From positions 1-41,910 of the forward strand of contig JAFGFW010000158.1 in assembly GCA_016930875.1 (NCBI GenBank): DNA of 41,910 nt. Reading direction: 5' to 3'. Position numbers and translations under genes: made by a program. Shown one piece after another: positions 1 through 7,682 of the stretch. This DNA comes from Deltaproteobacteria bacterium (GTDB lineage: Bacteria > Desulfobacterota > Desulfobacteria > Desulfobacterales > C00003060). Numbering within the stretch: position 1 is the first letter of the stretch; each line of letters begins with the position of its first letter. Under the pieces are notes generated by a model. That model did not search any database. It saw nothing but the letters and a program-made list of their open reading frames with translations, and was not told where the DNA came from.

Positions 1-70
1 AGATCTGCTCCATTTCCTGGACACAATAAGAAAAGCTGCATAGGCTCCGATAAGTAAAACCTCAAAACAT

Positions 71-457
71 TTATGCAACGTTAGGGTCTACAAATGAGGC
101 CATTCGACCAACGACGTTTCCCCTGTGGTCTGTCACGTTGGAATAGGAGACCTCCACTGGAAATACGGTACCACCACTTCGCTGAACGTCGAACTCCTCA
201 ATCTCTCCTTTTGTTTTGTCTATGAGGGCCTCGACGTCAGAAAATTTCCTTACTTTGCCTTCAACGAACAATTCGGCGGCGTTTTTGCCCAGCACCTCCG
301 TCTTTTCCAAATACTCGAAGGTCCTGAGAAGGGCTGGGTTCACGAACGTGATACGTCCATCAAGATTTGTTATAATGACGCCATTGGCAGATGAATTCAG
401 TGCATCATAAACGACACTCAACTCTTCTTGAAGGTGTCTTCGATCAAAGGTCTCCAT
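71..457 (-). CDS. Stand-alone PAS domain protein
   Basis: A 128-residue protein that is almost entirely one PAS domain. Residues about 12-125 carry the typical PAS core, with the ANGVIITNLDGRITFVNPA stretch near residues 21-39 and a PAC-like end (GTVFPVEVSYSNVTD, then VVGRMASFVD). There is no kinase, cyclase or DNA-binding domain, so it would act as a sensor or adaptor for a separate partner. No ligand can be deduced. AAGG lies just before the ATG. It is the last gene of the minus-strand run that begins at the sigma-54 promoter near 5838. PAS assignment is confident; the biological role is unknown. Confidence 0.8.
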   Translation of the reverse strand: METFDRRHLQEELSVVYDALNSSANGVIITNLDGRITFVNPALLRTFEYLEKTEVLGKNAAELFVEGKVRKFSDVEALIDKTKGEIEEFDVQRSGGTVFPVEVSYSNVTDHRGNVVGRMASFVDPNVA

Positions 458-519
458 TTCCTTTTCTCGGCCTCGTTTGCCCAGAAATTTTTTTTGGATG
501 GCCTAATCTCGTTTTCATC

Positions 520-840
520 CTAACAGCTATTTTTCAGCCAATACTCTTTCAATTCATCATGTAACATGTCTTGGATGGCTGCGTCAATTTTCCAGGTTAT
601 CTTCTTGATCTTAATCCCGTCTTCAATCGCGGAAAGCAGGCTTTCCATCAGTCTGGTCTCAAGGCCATCTGGGCTCTCATCGCTGGACGTTTCGTACCAA
701 GATGATCTTTTTCCGCGATACTGACCAAGGAACGCCTCCAATTCCTGGACTTGATCATACAGTGGCAGGGAAGAGAAACGGTCCGAAAGTGTTACGGATA
801 CTTCGCCGTCTTTTTGTGTCTGCAAGCGGATATCGCTCAC
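520..840 (-). CDS. Hypothetical protein, 106 aa
   Basis: I do not recognise the family. The frame opens at GTG (the + strand reads CAC at 838-840) and encodes a soluble, charged 106-residue protein. It has a central Ser/Glu/Asp-rich stretch (SSDESPDGLE) and a C-terminal part predicted helical, ending KEYWLKNSC. There is no signal peptide or membrane segment. It shares strand and spacing with the PAS gene downstream and the MarC gene upstream, so it may belong to the same transcript. Support is frame length, codon composition like its neighbours, and absence of a competing frame. Confidence 0.5.
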   Translation of the reverse strand: MSDIRLQTQKDGEVSVTLSDRFSSLPLYDQVQELEAFLGQYRGKRSSWYETSSDESPDGLETRLMESLLSAIEDGIKIKKITWKIDAAIQDMLHDELKEYWLKNSC

Positions 841-991
841 TGGGGCTACGCCTTTATTGTTTTATTTAGCGACAAAAAGTGCCTTGTGTTGATTCGGGCT
901 GTTTCTCTAGCCTGTCTCATACATCACCGAGGTTCGTTGAAACACCGTCGGTTGCCGTATCAGGAACCAATTAACTAAATGAACCTATCTC

Positions 992-1506
992 TCAAGCCCC
1001 AACGATTTCCATCCCTCTCCGGTAAATCTCCTTCCCATAGTCCGTCCATAATCCTGTTCCCCAGTACCTGAAACAGCTTGTTTGCGAAAGAAGAAGATAA
1101 AGAAGAGCTTCCCGGTGGACAGGGTCGTTTTCGTCGATTTTTCCACCATCAAAACGTTTATGGAATGTAACACTCAGGTCGCTCAAAGGATCAAGAAGAT
1201 CTTTGTACCCTTCCACCCAACTCTTGTTGTTCGTCCATGACGCCCTATCCAGATCAAAACCAGGATACTTCCTTTTTACTTCGTCAATAGCCCGGTCAGC
1301 TGCGCCCGGAGAATACCCATCCATACATTCCCAAATCCTGTGTTGCGATATAGGCTGAACGGACGCGCAATCGGTATGATCCATACCCATTGCCTGTATG
1401 AATTCAGGTACTCAGACCCGTTCATCGCGACTACGCCTACCTTGCCCACTTCGCCGAAGACCTTCATATAGGCACCTGTCATGATTAGCACCCTATTTTT
1501 GCTCAC
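992..1506 (-). pseudogene. Remnant of a glycoside hydrolase family 57 protein (C-terminal end)
   Basis: Two overlapping minus-strand frames (1276-1506 and 992-1390) together look like the end of a GH57-type glucan hydrolase. The 992-1390 frame contains the tail pattern of these enzymes: SWTNNKSWVEGYKDLLDPL, a FHKRF stretch, and TSCFRYWGTGLWTDYGKEI near the C terminus. The upstream frame ends in a GSEYL-like segment resembling the region before that tail. The join would need a frameshift near 1390-1400. The N-terminal catalytic region of several hundred residues is absent. I read this as a decayed gene rather than two small proteins. Family assignment is from memory of the C-terminal motif and is moderately sure. 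Confidence 0.5.
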
Positions 1507-1618
1507 CTTCTTTTCAGACTGGCTTCGGCGGTCACTTCCTACGAATTAATTCTGGCATCTTGTGCTTTCCTGTTTGTGAACCCTCTTTGCGGTGTCGGTC
1601 CGTTTAAACGGCTTGTTT

Positions 1619-2227
1619 CTAACCAGAGACACGGCCATATACCAGTAATTCGATCCCTTTACGGACGATCATGACGGCTATGGCAGCCAACAGAAGACTG
1701 GCAATTTTGGACGTGGTCTTGGTTCCCGCGTGACCAAGGAAGCCGTTGATTGTCTCGGCAGATTTGAAAATCAATCCTGCAATGAGAATATTTAATAACA
1801 ACATTGTGGCTGTGGGCAAAAAGCCGTATTCATTCAGGAGCAGTACTGACGTCGTGAGTACTGCAGGTCCTGTGATCAAAGGGACTCCCAGGGGCACCGC
1901 GCCAAGACTCTCCGGGTCCACTTGCCTTTGGACCTTTTCGGCTCTAAGGAGGTCGCTCATTGAGATCACAAAGAGCAGAATGCCACCGGCAACCATGAAA
2001 TCCGCCACGCTTATCCCCAGCAGGTTCAGCGCGCCTTTCCCGATCGCGAGAAAAGCGATCCCTACGATTGAAGCCGTGATTACCGACTGACGCAGGACTC
2101 GACGCACAACAGGCCTTCCCAGGCCTTCAGTAAGCCCCATAAACATGGGAAGAACACCGATAGCGTCAACAGCGACAAAAAGGGGAACGAAACAAAGCCA
2201 AAACGATTTTATTTCCAGATCCACCAT
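1619..2227 (-). CDS. MarC family integral membrane protein
   Basis: A 202-residue protein with six predicted membrane helices and the MarC/UPF0056 pattern: an N-terminal PLFVAVDAIGVLPMF segment (residues about 14-28), GGILLFVISMSDLL near 81-94 and PLGVPLITGPAVLT near 111-124. It sits in the inner membrane. The family was once linked to multiple antibiotic resistance, but no transport substrate is established. Length matches the family. The start codon is the inner one of two ATGs created by a duplicated 18-bp leader; the outer ATG runs into TGA after four codons. It follows the SAP-like gene in the same minus-strand run. Confidence 0.88.
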   Translation of the reverse strand: MVDLEIKSFWLCFVPLFVAVDAIGVLPMFMGLTEGLGRPVVRRVLRQSVITASIVGIAFLAIGKGALNLLGISVADFMVAGGILLFVISMSDLLRAEKVQRQVDPESLGAVPLGVPLITGPAVLTTSVLLLNEYGFLPTATMLLLNILIAGLIFKSAETINGFLGHAGTKTTSKIASLLLAAIAVMIVRKGIELLVYGRVSG

Positions 2228-2260
2228 GCGTCAACAGGAACCCATGCGTCAACAGGAACC
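2226..2260. repeat. 18-bp tandem duplication spanning the marC-like start codon
   Basis: The unit ATGCGTCAACAGGAACC occurs at 2226-2242 and again at 2244-2260 (period 18 bp). Read on the minus strand, each copy ends in an ATG. The first gives only a four-codon peptide ending at TGA; the second is the MarC start. It looks like a recent slippage duplication of the translation initiation region. Confidence 0.85.
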
Positions 2261-2387
2261 TAATACGATTTGGATTTTTCGTCTTGCAGCCCTGATCCGG
2301 TCTAGACAGGTCGCTCAGGAAGCCGAAGCACCACCGGTTTCGTCCAATCCCCACTTGAATCCCGATGGGTAAACCCGCTGCAAAGAG

Positions 2388-2594
2388 CTATTGAGCAGGC
2401 ATATTATTGTTTGAGGCCAGGCAGTCATTCCTCCACAAACATGTCTCCTCGTGACAGCCGTGTATTCTTTCAGTGCCATAACACGGAATGTTGTTTTCCG
2501 CTCTTTGAATAGCCCGGATCATGTCAGTCTTTTTCATCCTATAGGTGTTGATGTCCATGCATTTTGCCATTTTTTGAATGTCCTGGAATCTCAT
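2388..2594 (-). CDS. Small SAP/Rho-N-like protein
   Basis: A 68-residue protein. Residues 1-32 (MRFQDIQKMAKCMDINTYRM, then a KKTDMIRAIQ helix) resemble the helix-turn-helix of SAP or Rho N-terminal domains, which bind nucleic acids. The C-terminal part holds Cys and His residues (CYGTERIHGCHEETCLWRNDC) that could bind a metal. Start chosen at ATG 2594 because TGGAGG precedes it at good distance; a GTG four codons upstream lacks such a site. I recall short proteins of this form from deltaproteobacteria, function unknown. Role as a nucleic-acid-binding or metal-binding protein is inference. Confidence 0.7.
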   Translation of the reverse strand: MRFQDIQKMAKCMDINTYRMKKTDMIRAIQRAENNIPCYGTERIHGCHEETCLWRNDCLASNNNMPAQ

Positions 2595-2669
2595 CGGAAC
2601 CTCCACAGTCTATCCGCCAAACATTCGGCCTGTTGCTCTCTTTGCCACGTGTGTAACGGATCTCGTTGC

Positions 2670-2972
2670 CTACCTCATAGAAATTCTCCCCTCTTCATCA
2701 ATGACAAGGTATCTATCCACTGTGATTGTCTTTTGCTTTTCCGTCTCTTCAACAGTACCTGTCACCAGTACTCTTGCCCCAATGAGCTCAGCCACGGCTT
2801 TGCCCAGGTCAGTCCGGGCCAAGTCATACGCTTCCCCATCATCCGTCACGATTTGAGCCCTTTCATTGACCATCCCCTCAATCGTGACAGGGTCTGTCTG
2901 GGCAATCGTTCCTGAAACCAACAACCCAGCAAGCAACATAAAAGTAGCAAACCACGCTTTTTGTCTCTTCAT
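2670..2972 (-). CDS. Secreted small OB-like protein (paralogue D)
   Basis: A 100-residue protein with a signal peptide (MKRQKAWFATFMLLAGLLVSGTIAQ). The mature part reads DPVTIEGMVNERAQI, then a VLVTGTVEETEKQKTITV segment and a VDRYLVIDEEG end. The beta-rich pattern (TIxGxV at the start, TGTVxE...KTITVxxY at the end) is shared with the proteins at 22553-22849, 28147-28452 and 28495-28815. It likely folds as a small OB-like barrel in the periplasm. Its ATG overlaps the TGA of the restored kinase frame by four bases (ATGA), so the two genes are translationally coupled. The biochemical role is unknown. Confidence 0.75.
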   Translation of the reverse strand: MKRQKAWFATFMLLAGLLVSGTIAQTDPVTIEGMVNERAQIVTDDGEAYDLARTDLGKAVAELIGARVLVTGTVEETEKQKTITVDRYLVIDEEGRISMR

Positions 2973-4244
2973 TGTCCAACCTCCCTGGAAATAGAAATGT
3001 AAAAGGTCGTTCCGTTAGCAGGGTCGGATTCGACCCAGGCCTTTCCACCATGGGCTTCCATGATATCCCGCACAATGGCCAGACCCAAACCAGAACCCTC
3101 TGTTTGCCGTGAAACTGACAGCCTGCGAAACATGTGGTAAACCTGATTACATTCCTCTTCGTTGATGATTCTACCGTTATTGTTTACAGAAAAGATGTGA
3201 AAGTGATCGTCATGGTGGTATCCAATGGCGATCTTGGGCGATCTTGCTGAGGCTGTCACCTCCATGCTTCAAGGCATTGTTAATCAGGTTTCTAAACACC
3301 CTTGTCATGGCCAGTTCGTCGGCCATGACTTCTCGGACGCCTTCAGGTCCTAAAAGACGAATGCTTCGCTTTTCGAGCACTTCTGAGACCTCATCTCGAA
3401 TCTGCTCCACGACCTTATGAATGTCTGTCTTCTCCATGTTCAGGGCGGCTTCAGTGGCACTGATGTATTCGTTAATGGCCATGACCAATCTCAAAACCTG
3501 ATCGGCTGCCTTTTTAATGGCCTTGCAGTACTTTTTCAGCTTGTCATCCAAAGCATCGCCGTATCTTTCAAGGATGGATTCCATCATACCGACAATGCCT
3601 ACGGTCGGGTTTTTGAGATCGTGAGAAATCGTATACGCAAAGAATTCAATCTCGTCTTTTTTCTTTTTGATTTCCTCGGCCTTAATCTTAATGGCTTCAT
3701 GAAGTCTTGCCACATTGACGGCAATTGCAATTTGATTGCCGACTGCCACAAAAAGATCTACATCGGATTGGGTCAAAGACACGGTCCGTTTGGAAGCCAG
3801 GTTCATGACCCCAAGAACCTCTTCGTTGACAATGAGTGGCACACAGATAATCACCTTGAAACCCTGACCTTGAACAAGTTTTGTCCTGGCTGCGTTTTCC
3901 AGGTCTGTGACTTTCTGAGCGATAAAGCTTTTGGTTCTGACCGCTTTCCCGGAAAAACCCTCCCCGATGGCGATTCTGCGGAGGTCCTCTGTCCCCACCT
4001 CACAAAATCCTGCACAGGCCGCCAGTTCCAGTTGGTGGCCAGACTCATCCATCAAATAGATCCTTACAACGTCTACCTTATAGTGCTCTGAAACCTTCCG
4101 AACGGCCCTGTCCAAGATTTCTCGAAGACTAAGAGAGCTGGTCAGATCGCTACCGACGTCATGGAGAATGGCGAGACCCTTGTTTCTCCGTCCCAGCTTA
4201 GCCTTACTGAACTTGACAGTTATGTGTTTTCTGTTTTCCGACAT
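2969..4244 (-). pseudogene. GAF-sensor histidine kinase, frameshifted by a 10-bp duplication
   Basis: The first frame (to 3210) encodes a GAF domain (residues about 30-180), a helix rich in Lys/Glu (184-200), the phosphoacceptor SHDLKNP with His208, and the N-box region NLINNALKHGG. The frame is then lost; the second (2969-3265) continues the ATPase domain with GSGLGLAIVRD and GGKAWVESDPANGTTF. The break coincides with a perfect 10-bp tandem repeat at 3227-3246. Removing one copy joins the frames and gives 421 residues, a normal cytoplasmic kinase. Start chosen at ATG 4244 (GGAAG six bases upstream) rather than the upstream ATG at 4286. The restored frame overlaps the next gene by ATGA, showing the second frame is the ancestral end. 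No cognate regulator gene is adjacent. Confidence 0.85.
3227..3246. repeat. Perfect 10-bp tandem repeat inside the kinase gene
   Basis: GGCGATCTTG occurs at 3227-3236 and 3237-3246 with no spacer. Because 10 is not a multiple of three, it shifts the kinase frame just after the N box. Loss of one copy restores it exactly. Confidence 0.95.
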
Positions 4245-4313
4245 AGGTATCTTCCAAGAAAAGAACAGCGGCTTCAGTCCGTACAATAGCGTTTGACCTG
4301 TTGTTGTAATTCC

Positions 4314-4478
4314 TCAATAAGGAATCCGGACCCGCCGTCTTTCAATCTCATCGAGGAAATCCCGGCCGGTGTAAAGAACGACAAATCTTTTCTCAAGTTC
4401 ATCGGTCAGAGCCTCCACCTTGTCTTCCCCAATGCCAGTAGTGCGGACATACACATTGCGTCGCCCTTCCTCTGTCAT
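4314..4478 (-). CDS. Small hypothetical protein, 54 aa
   Basis: A short frame with ATG at 4478 and TGA at 4314-4316. It begins MTEEGRRNVYVRTTGIGE and ends ERRRVRIPY; the middle reads ALTDELEKRFVVLYTGRDF. Its ATG overlaps the stop of the upstream universal stress gene as ATGA, a strong sign of translational coupling. It fills most of the gap between that gene and the kinase gene. Soluble, charged, with an alternating strand/helix pattern. I do not recognise the family and propose no function; the position suggests a role together with the stress protein or the kinase. Confidence 0.65.
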   Translation of the reverse strand: MTEEGRRNVYVRTTGIGEDKVEALTDELEKRFVVLYTGRDFLDEIERRRVRIPY

Positions 4479-5413
4479 TTCCACCGGTGTTTTGAATCAT
4501 CCGGCTTGACCGCCAAAACAGAACATTCAAGGTGATTGAGCACCTTTTCAGCAGTGTTTCCGATTAAAAAACCAGTGATGCCTGTTCTTGCTACAGTTCC
4601 CATGACAACCAGTTCCACCTGCTTCTTTTTTGCCAGATCCACGATCAACTGACTGGGCTTGCCTTCCAATAGATGGACTCTGGAGGATCGGTAATCCAAT
4701 GAAAACCTTTCCAAAAGCTCTTTGACTCGGGTCTCGTGGGCCTTTCGGGTTTCCTTGAGGAGGTCATCCACTACGGCCTGTTTTAGTCGCGAGCGTGCCC
4801 TAAACGTTTTTTCTCGATTCCGGCTCCAGCAATTGACTACGTGAAGGGTACTTCCTTGGGAACGGGCTAATGACGTGGCCAATGCCATGATCTTGATATC
4901 GAGGTCATTCATCTTGTCATCAAAAGGCGCAGGATCTACTGCAGCTAGAATTCGATCGACTTGTCTGCCATGGGTCGGTTTGACCGCCCAGACTGGGCAG
5001 GGACATTTGCGCATAAGGCGCATAGCCGTACTTCCCAGAAGCATTCCTTCCATTCCGTCGTTCGATTCAATTCCGACCATCACCAAGTCGTGGCTTCTTT
5101 TAAGGACTTCCCGGATGATTTCGAGAAATGGGGTACCCCACAGAACTCTCGTGGTCAGTTCGACCCCCTTTGCCTTGGCAGCTGATCTAAACCTCTTCAA
5201 TTGCTCTTCCGTTTCGTCCCTGTCGCTCTTCGGGATTTCTTCAAAACCCTGTGCTTCCACCAACAGCTCTGCGCCAAAGGGATAGTATTTTAGAACCTGG
5301 ATCACTGTCAGCGAAGCACTATTACTTTGCGCCAACCTAACTGCCCGATTGAAGATCTGCTCTCTGCCAGGTTTCCCGTCGTAGGCAAAAAGTATGTTTT
5401 TAAAACGTTTCAT
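4475..5413 (-). CDS. Tandem universal stress protein (UspA family)
   Basis: A 312-residue protein with two UspA domains, about residues 1-146 and 155-308. Each begins with a beta strand (ILFAYDGKPG; RILAAVDPAP) and ends with the nucleotide-binding pattern G-x2-G-x9-G-(S/T): GMLLGSTAMRLM in the first and TGITGFLIGNTAEKVL in the second. Both repeats therefore probably bind ATP. Cytoplasmic. UspA proteins accumulate under starvation and stress and support survival; direct targets are generally unclear. GGGGAG lies upstream of the ATG. It follows the uspA remnant under promoter P1 and is coupled to the 54-residue gene. Confidence 0.92.
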   Translation of the reverse strand: MKRFKNILFAYDGKPGREQIFNRAVRLAQSNSASLTVIQVLKYYPFGAELLVEAQGFEEIPKSDRDETEEQLKRFRSAAKAKGVELTTRVLWGTPFLEIIREVLKRSHDLVMVGIESNDGMEGMLLGSTAMRLMRKCPCPVWAVKPTHGRQVDRILAAVDPAPFDDKMNDLDIKIMALATSLARSQGSTLHVVNCWSRNREKTFRARSRLKQAVVDDLLKETRKAHETRVKELLERFSLDYRSSRVHLLEGKPSQLIVDLAKKKQVELVVMGTVARTGITGFLIGNTAEKVLNHLECSVLAVKPDDSKHRWK

Positions 5414-5523
5414 GATAAGTTGCTCCCCTTTTTACAACAATCACCGTGCAGTAGCATGAACTTGCCCCAATACGTTATGGCTAAAACGGGAACGTACTGA
5501 CAAGAACCAGCAAGCTGTTTTCC

Positions 5524-5814
5524 CTATGGAACGATAGGCATTGTCATCCCGGCGGAGGCCTCCAGGACCTTGCCGGCCACACTGCCCATTGAATAGTCTT
5601 TCACTGCCGACTGTCCTTTTCGTCCCAGTAATACGGTCCCATAACTACTCCCTTTGGCCTCTTCTAAGATATCACTCGCCGCACTTCGGCTACCGTCAAC
5701 GAGCTTTGTTGCAATTTGATTCTCACTGGATCCCGCCCTGACAATCATCTCTTGGGCTTTCTTCATGTACGGACCGATCTCTTGCCCCGCTTTTTGCTTC
5801 CAGAGTTCTTCCAG
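5524..5814 (-). pseudogene. Truncated universal stress protein (C-terminal half)
   Basis: An open frame after TAA at 5815-5817 reads LEELWKQKAGQEIGPY, then MKKAQEMIVRAG and on to GTVLLGRKGQSAVKDYSMGS and VAGKVLEAS. This is the second half of a UspA domain, including the GRKG...GSVAGKVLE nucleotide-binding segment. The N-terminal half is missing. The homology starts within a few bases of the predicted start of transcription (about 5819) of promoter P1, as if a deletion joined promoter and mid-gene. Translation could begin at ATG 5766 (53 nt leader) to give 80 residues, but no clear ribosome site is seen. A functional half-domain protein cannot be excluded. Confidence 0.75.
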
Positions 5815-5830
5815 TTATACGGGGATCTGA

Positions 5831-5845
5831 GCAACTGTTGTGCCA
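5831..5845 (-). promoter_or_regulatory. Sigma-54 promoter P1
   Basis: The minus strand reads TGGCACAACAGTTGC, matching the -24 (TGGCAC) and -12 (TTGC) consensus with correct spacing. Predicted start near 5819. It faces the uspA remnant and the minus-strand run to 71. Confidence 0.9.
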
Positions 5846-5851
5846 AGACAT

Positions 5852-5864
5852 TAACCCATTAACA
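5852..5864 (-). promoter_or_regulatory. Degenerate IHF-like site of P1
   Basis: The minus strand reads TGTTAATGGGTTA, two mismatches to the IHF consensus WATCAANNNNTTR. It is centred at about -39, the same place as better matches at P3 and P4. Confidence 0.5.
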
Positions 5865-5899
5865 TTACAGCAGTTTCAAGCGTTCCGGCAGCCGACAAA

Positions 5900-6045
5900 G
5901 GAACTCCTTGTTCCCCGATGTGTAGGACCGCCTAGTCTCGAGACGAATTCCCCCACTGGGTCGGCCACAAGACATTACAATTTAAGGCAAAACAACCACA
6001 GGAACTGGAAGTTCCCCATTTTTTCTTAGGAGAACAGCGGATTCT
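5900..6045 (-). promoter_or_regulatory. Enhancer array of P1 (three palindromes)
   Basis: Three 15-bp palindromes: GGAAC-TCCTT-GTTCC at 5900-5914, GGAAC-TGGAA-GTTCC at 6001-6015 and the weaker AGAAC-AGCGG-ATTCT at 6031-6045. Their centres lie about 88, 189 and 219 bp upstream of the predicted start, with internal steps of 101 and 30 bp. The geometry matches the other three arrays, so these are probable upstream activating sites for one activator. Confidence 0.85.
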
Positions 6046-6124
6046 CTTTCTGATGAAGCATGTACGAAAGGGTGGTGAAATGGGGTCAAACAACGCCTCG
6101 GGCTTTGTGACGCCTCATCAGAAC

Positions 6125-6152
6125 CGGGGCGGGTTAGCCCCGTGTATTTTTT
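6125..6152 (+). terminator. Hairpin with T-run (plus orientation)
   Basis: CGGGGC at 6125-6130, loop GGGTTA, GCCCCG at 6137-6142, then TGTATTTTTT. It has the form of a Rho-independent terminator on the plus strand, but no plus-strand gene precedes it. It lies just past the stop of the minus-strand MFS gene and may work weakly in that direction or be a relic. Confidence 0.5.
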
Positions 6153-7569
6153 ACGGACCTCCTTGTTCTTGTTCGACGTGATGCGGTCCCGGCCGTTTCA
6201 TTGGGTTCTTCGGGACTTCTATCGTCGGGTGCAATAGCTGATTGTACCCGTTTGCTGTGTTCAACCCCCTGACACTTCTGATGATTCTAACCATTTGACC
6301 TATTGAAACCTCGTCCGGTTCATGCACATACCTCAGCATCCACAGACTCAGAAATCTCAAAAGGGTTGAGGCAAAGAAAACGACTTGCAGGGGCACGAGG
6401 TTCCGGGAAAAGACGTTAAATTGGTGACCGTCAAAGGATTCGAGTGCCAATCCGGCCACAACTGGCCCTAAGACGGCACCAAGCCCTCCGATAATGTTGT
6501 AAGCAGATATATACAGAGGCCTGGTCTTTTGTGGAGAAACGGCTAACAACAGGTTATTGGTGCACAGATTGATACCGGCCCAAAATGCACCTCCCATCAG
6601 GTGTAGAAGGATTGGGATGACGAGACTGCCTGGTCTGACTGTTGCCCACGCTAAGGGCAGGAAGACAACCACCCAACTGGCAATGCGAATGACCACCTTG
6701 TTTTTGACTTTATCAGACACTTTGCCCCACACATGCATACCCAGCAGATCAGCCAGAGCGGAAACCATGGCCAAAGCAGCCACAAATCCATAGCTGAATT
6801 GAAGGTCCCGAAGAAAATACAGGGTGAAAAAAGGGCTTGCCAAATAGACTGCGCAGTTCCACATGGACATAAAAACCAGGAAACGTCGAAAATTGGCATC
6901 TTTGAAAGGAAGGGCAAGATTCCTGCGAAAAGAAATGTCATCCCGGGAAGGGCTTATAGGCACTTCGGATACGCGGCGCAAAAACCGCAGACTCATCAGG
7001 CCAAAAATGACAGCTGATGAAAAAGTTATTGTGAATCCAAAAGAGGGACCAAGTGCTTGCGACTTCGAAAAATCCAGGAAATTTCCAAAAAGGATAGTAG
7101 CGCCGATCCCAGCTGCCCCACAAAGCATATTCCTGGTGCCAAAGAACCTCCCTCTGATGTCGCAGGGAACCAGGTCTGATGTCCAAGAGAGCCACGCAAT
7201 ATAACCGACGGTGGCAAAGGCGTGGGATAGAAAAATAAGGCCCAGGACAGTTGTGTGTTTAACAGTATCGTCAGAAAAAGGCAAGAGGCCAAAACCCAAA
7301 ACAGGAACCCACAGCCCCCTTGAAACCCAGGAAGAGACATAGGCAACTTTCTTTCGCGTCCCGTTTTTCTGTATGAGCCTTGATGTCGGGAGCTGGAATA
7401 TAGTTACCACAAACGGTAGTGCCGCCAGAATGCCGATCATGAAATCGCTCATGCCGAGATGGAGTGCAAATCCGGTGAGAAAGACCCCTCCTGTGAGCGT
7501 GGCGAACACGTGAGCAAAGATCCCATCGTAAAAGGAATTCCTGAAGTCCGGGACAGCAAGCAGTTTCAT
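6151..7569 (-). CDS. Major facilitator superfamily transporter
   Basis: A 472-residue membrane protein with about 12 hydrophobic helices in two halves and a soluble C-terminal tail. The loop between helices 2 and 3 has PTSRLIQKNGTRKKVAYVSS, a degenerate form of the family loop motif, and the second half contains DLLGMHVWGKVSDKVKNK, the usual WGxxSDKxxxK signature. Members of this type are putative drug or solute exporters; no substrate can be assigned. It is the last gene of the run headed by hsp20 (CBS, unknown, FmdB, GroEL, GroES upstream). No strong ribosome site is visible before the ATG. Confidence 0.85.
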   Translation of the reverse strand: MKLLAVPDFRNSFYDGIFAHVFATLTGGVFLTGFALHLGMSDFMIGILAALPFVVTIFQLPTSRLIQKNGTRKKVAYVSSWVSRGLWVPVLGFGLLPFSDDTVKHTTVLGLIFLSHAFATVGYIAWLSWTSDLVPCDIRGRFFGTRNMLCGAAGIGATILFGNFLDFSKSQALGPSFGFTITFSSAVIFGLMSLRFLRRVSEVPISPSRDDISFRRNLALPFKDANFRRFLVFMSMWNCAVYLASPFFTLYFLRDLQFSYGFVAALAMVSALADLLGMHVWGKVSDKVKNKVVIRIASWVVVFLPLAWATVRPGSLVIPILLHLMGGAFWAGINLCTNNLLLAVSPQKTRPLYISAYNIIGGLGAVLGPVVAGLALESFDGHQFNVFSRNLVPLQVVFFASTLLRFLSLWMLRYVHEPDEVSIGQMVRIIRSVRGLNTANGYNQLLHPTIEVPKNPMKRPGPHHVEQEQGGP

Positions 7570-7682
7570 GGCAATCTGGCATCGAAGAAATCCCCCAAAG
7601 ACCTGGGATCAATACCGGGAAAGGCGGTCAGGTCTGATATTTCAGAAGATTATTTTTGGAAGATTTCCATCTAGTTTTGGGG

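Noticed and set aside
2470-2485. GTGCCA on the plus strand as a possible minus-strand sigma-54 promoter
   Set aside because: No GC at the -12 position.
5414-5523. Possible sigma-54 promoter before the tandem UspA gene
   Set aside because: CTGCACGGTGATTGT misses key bases of both boxes, and no palindrome pair is present.
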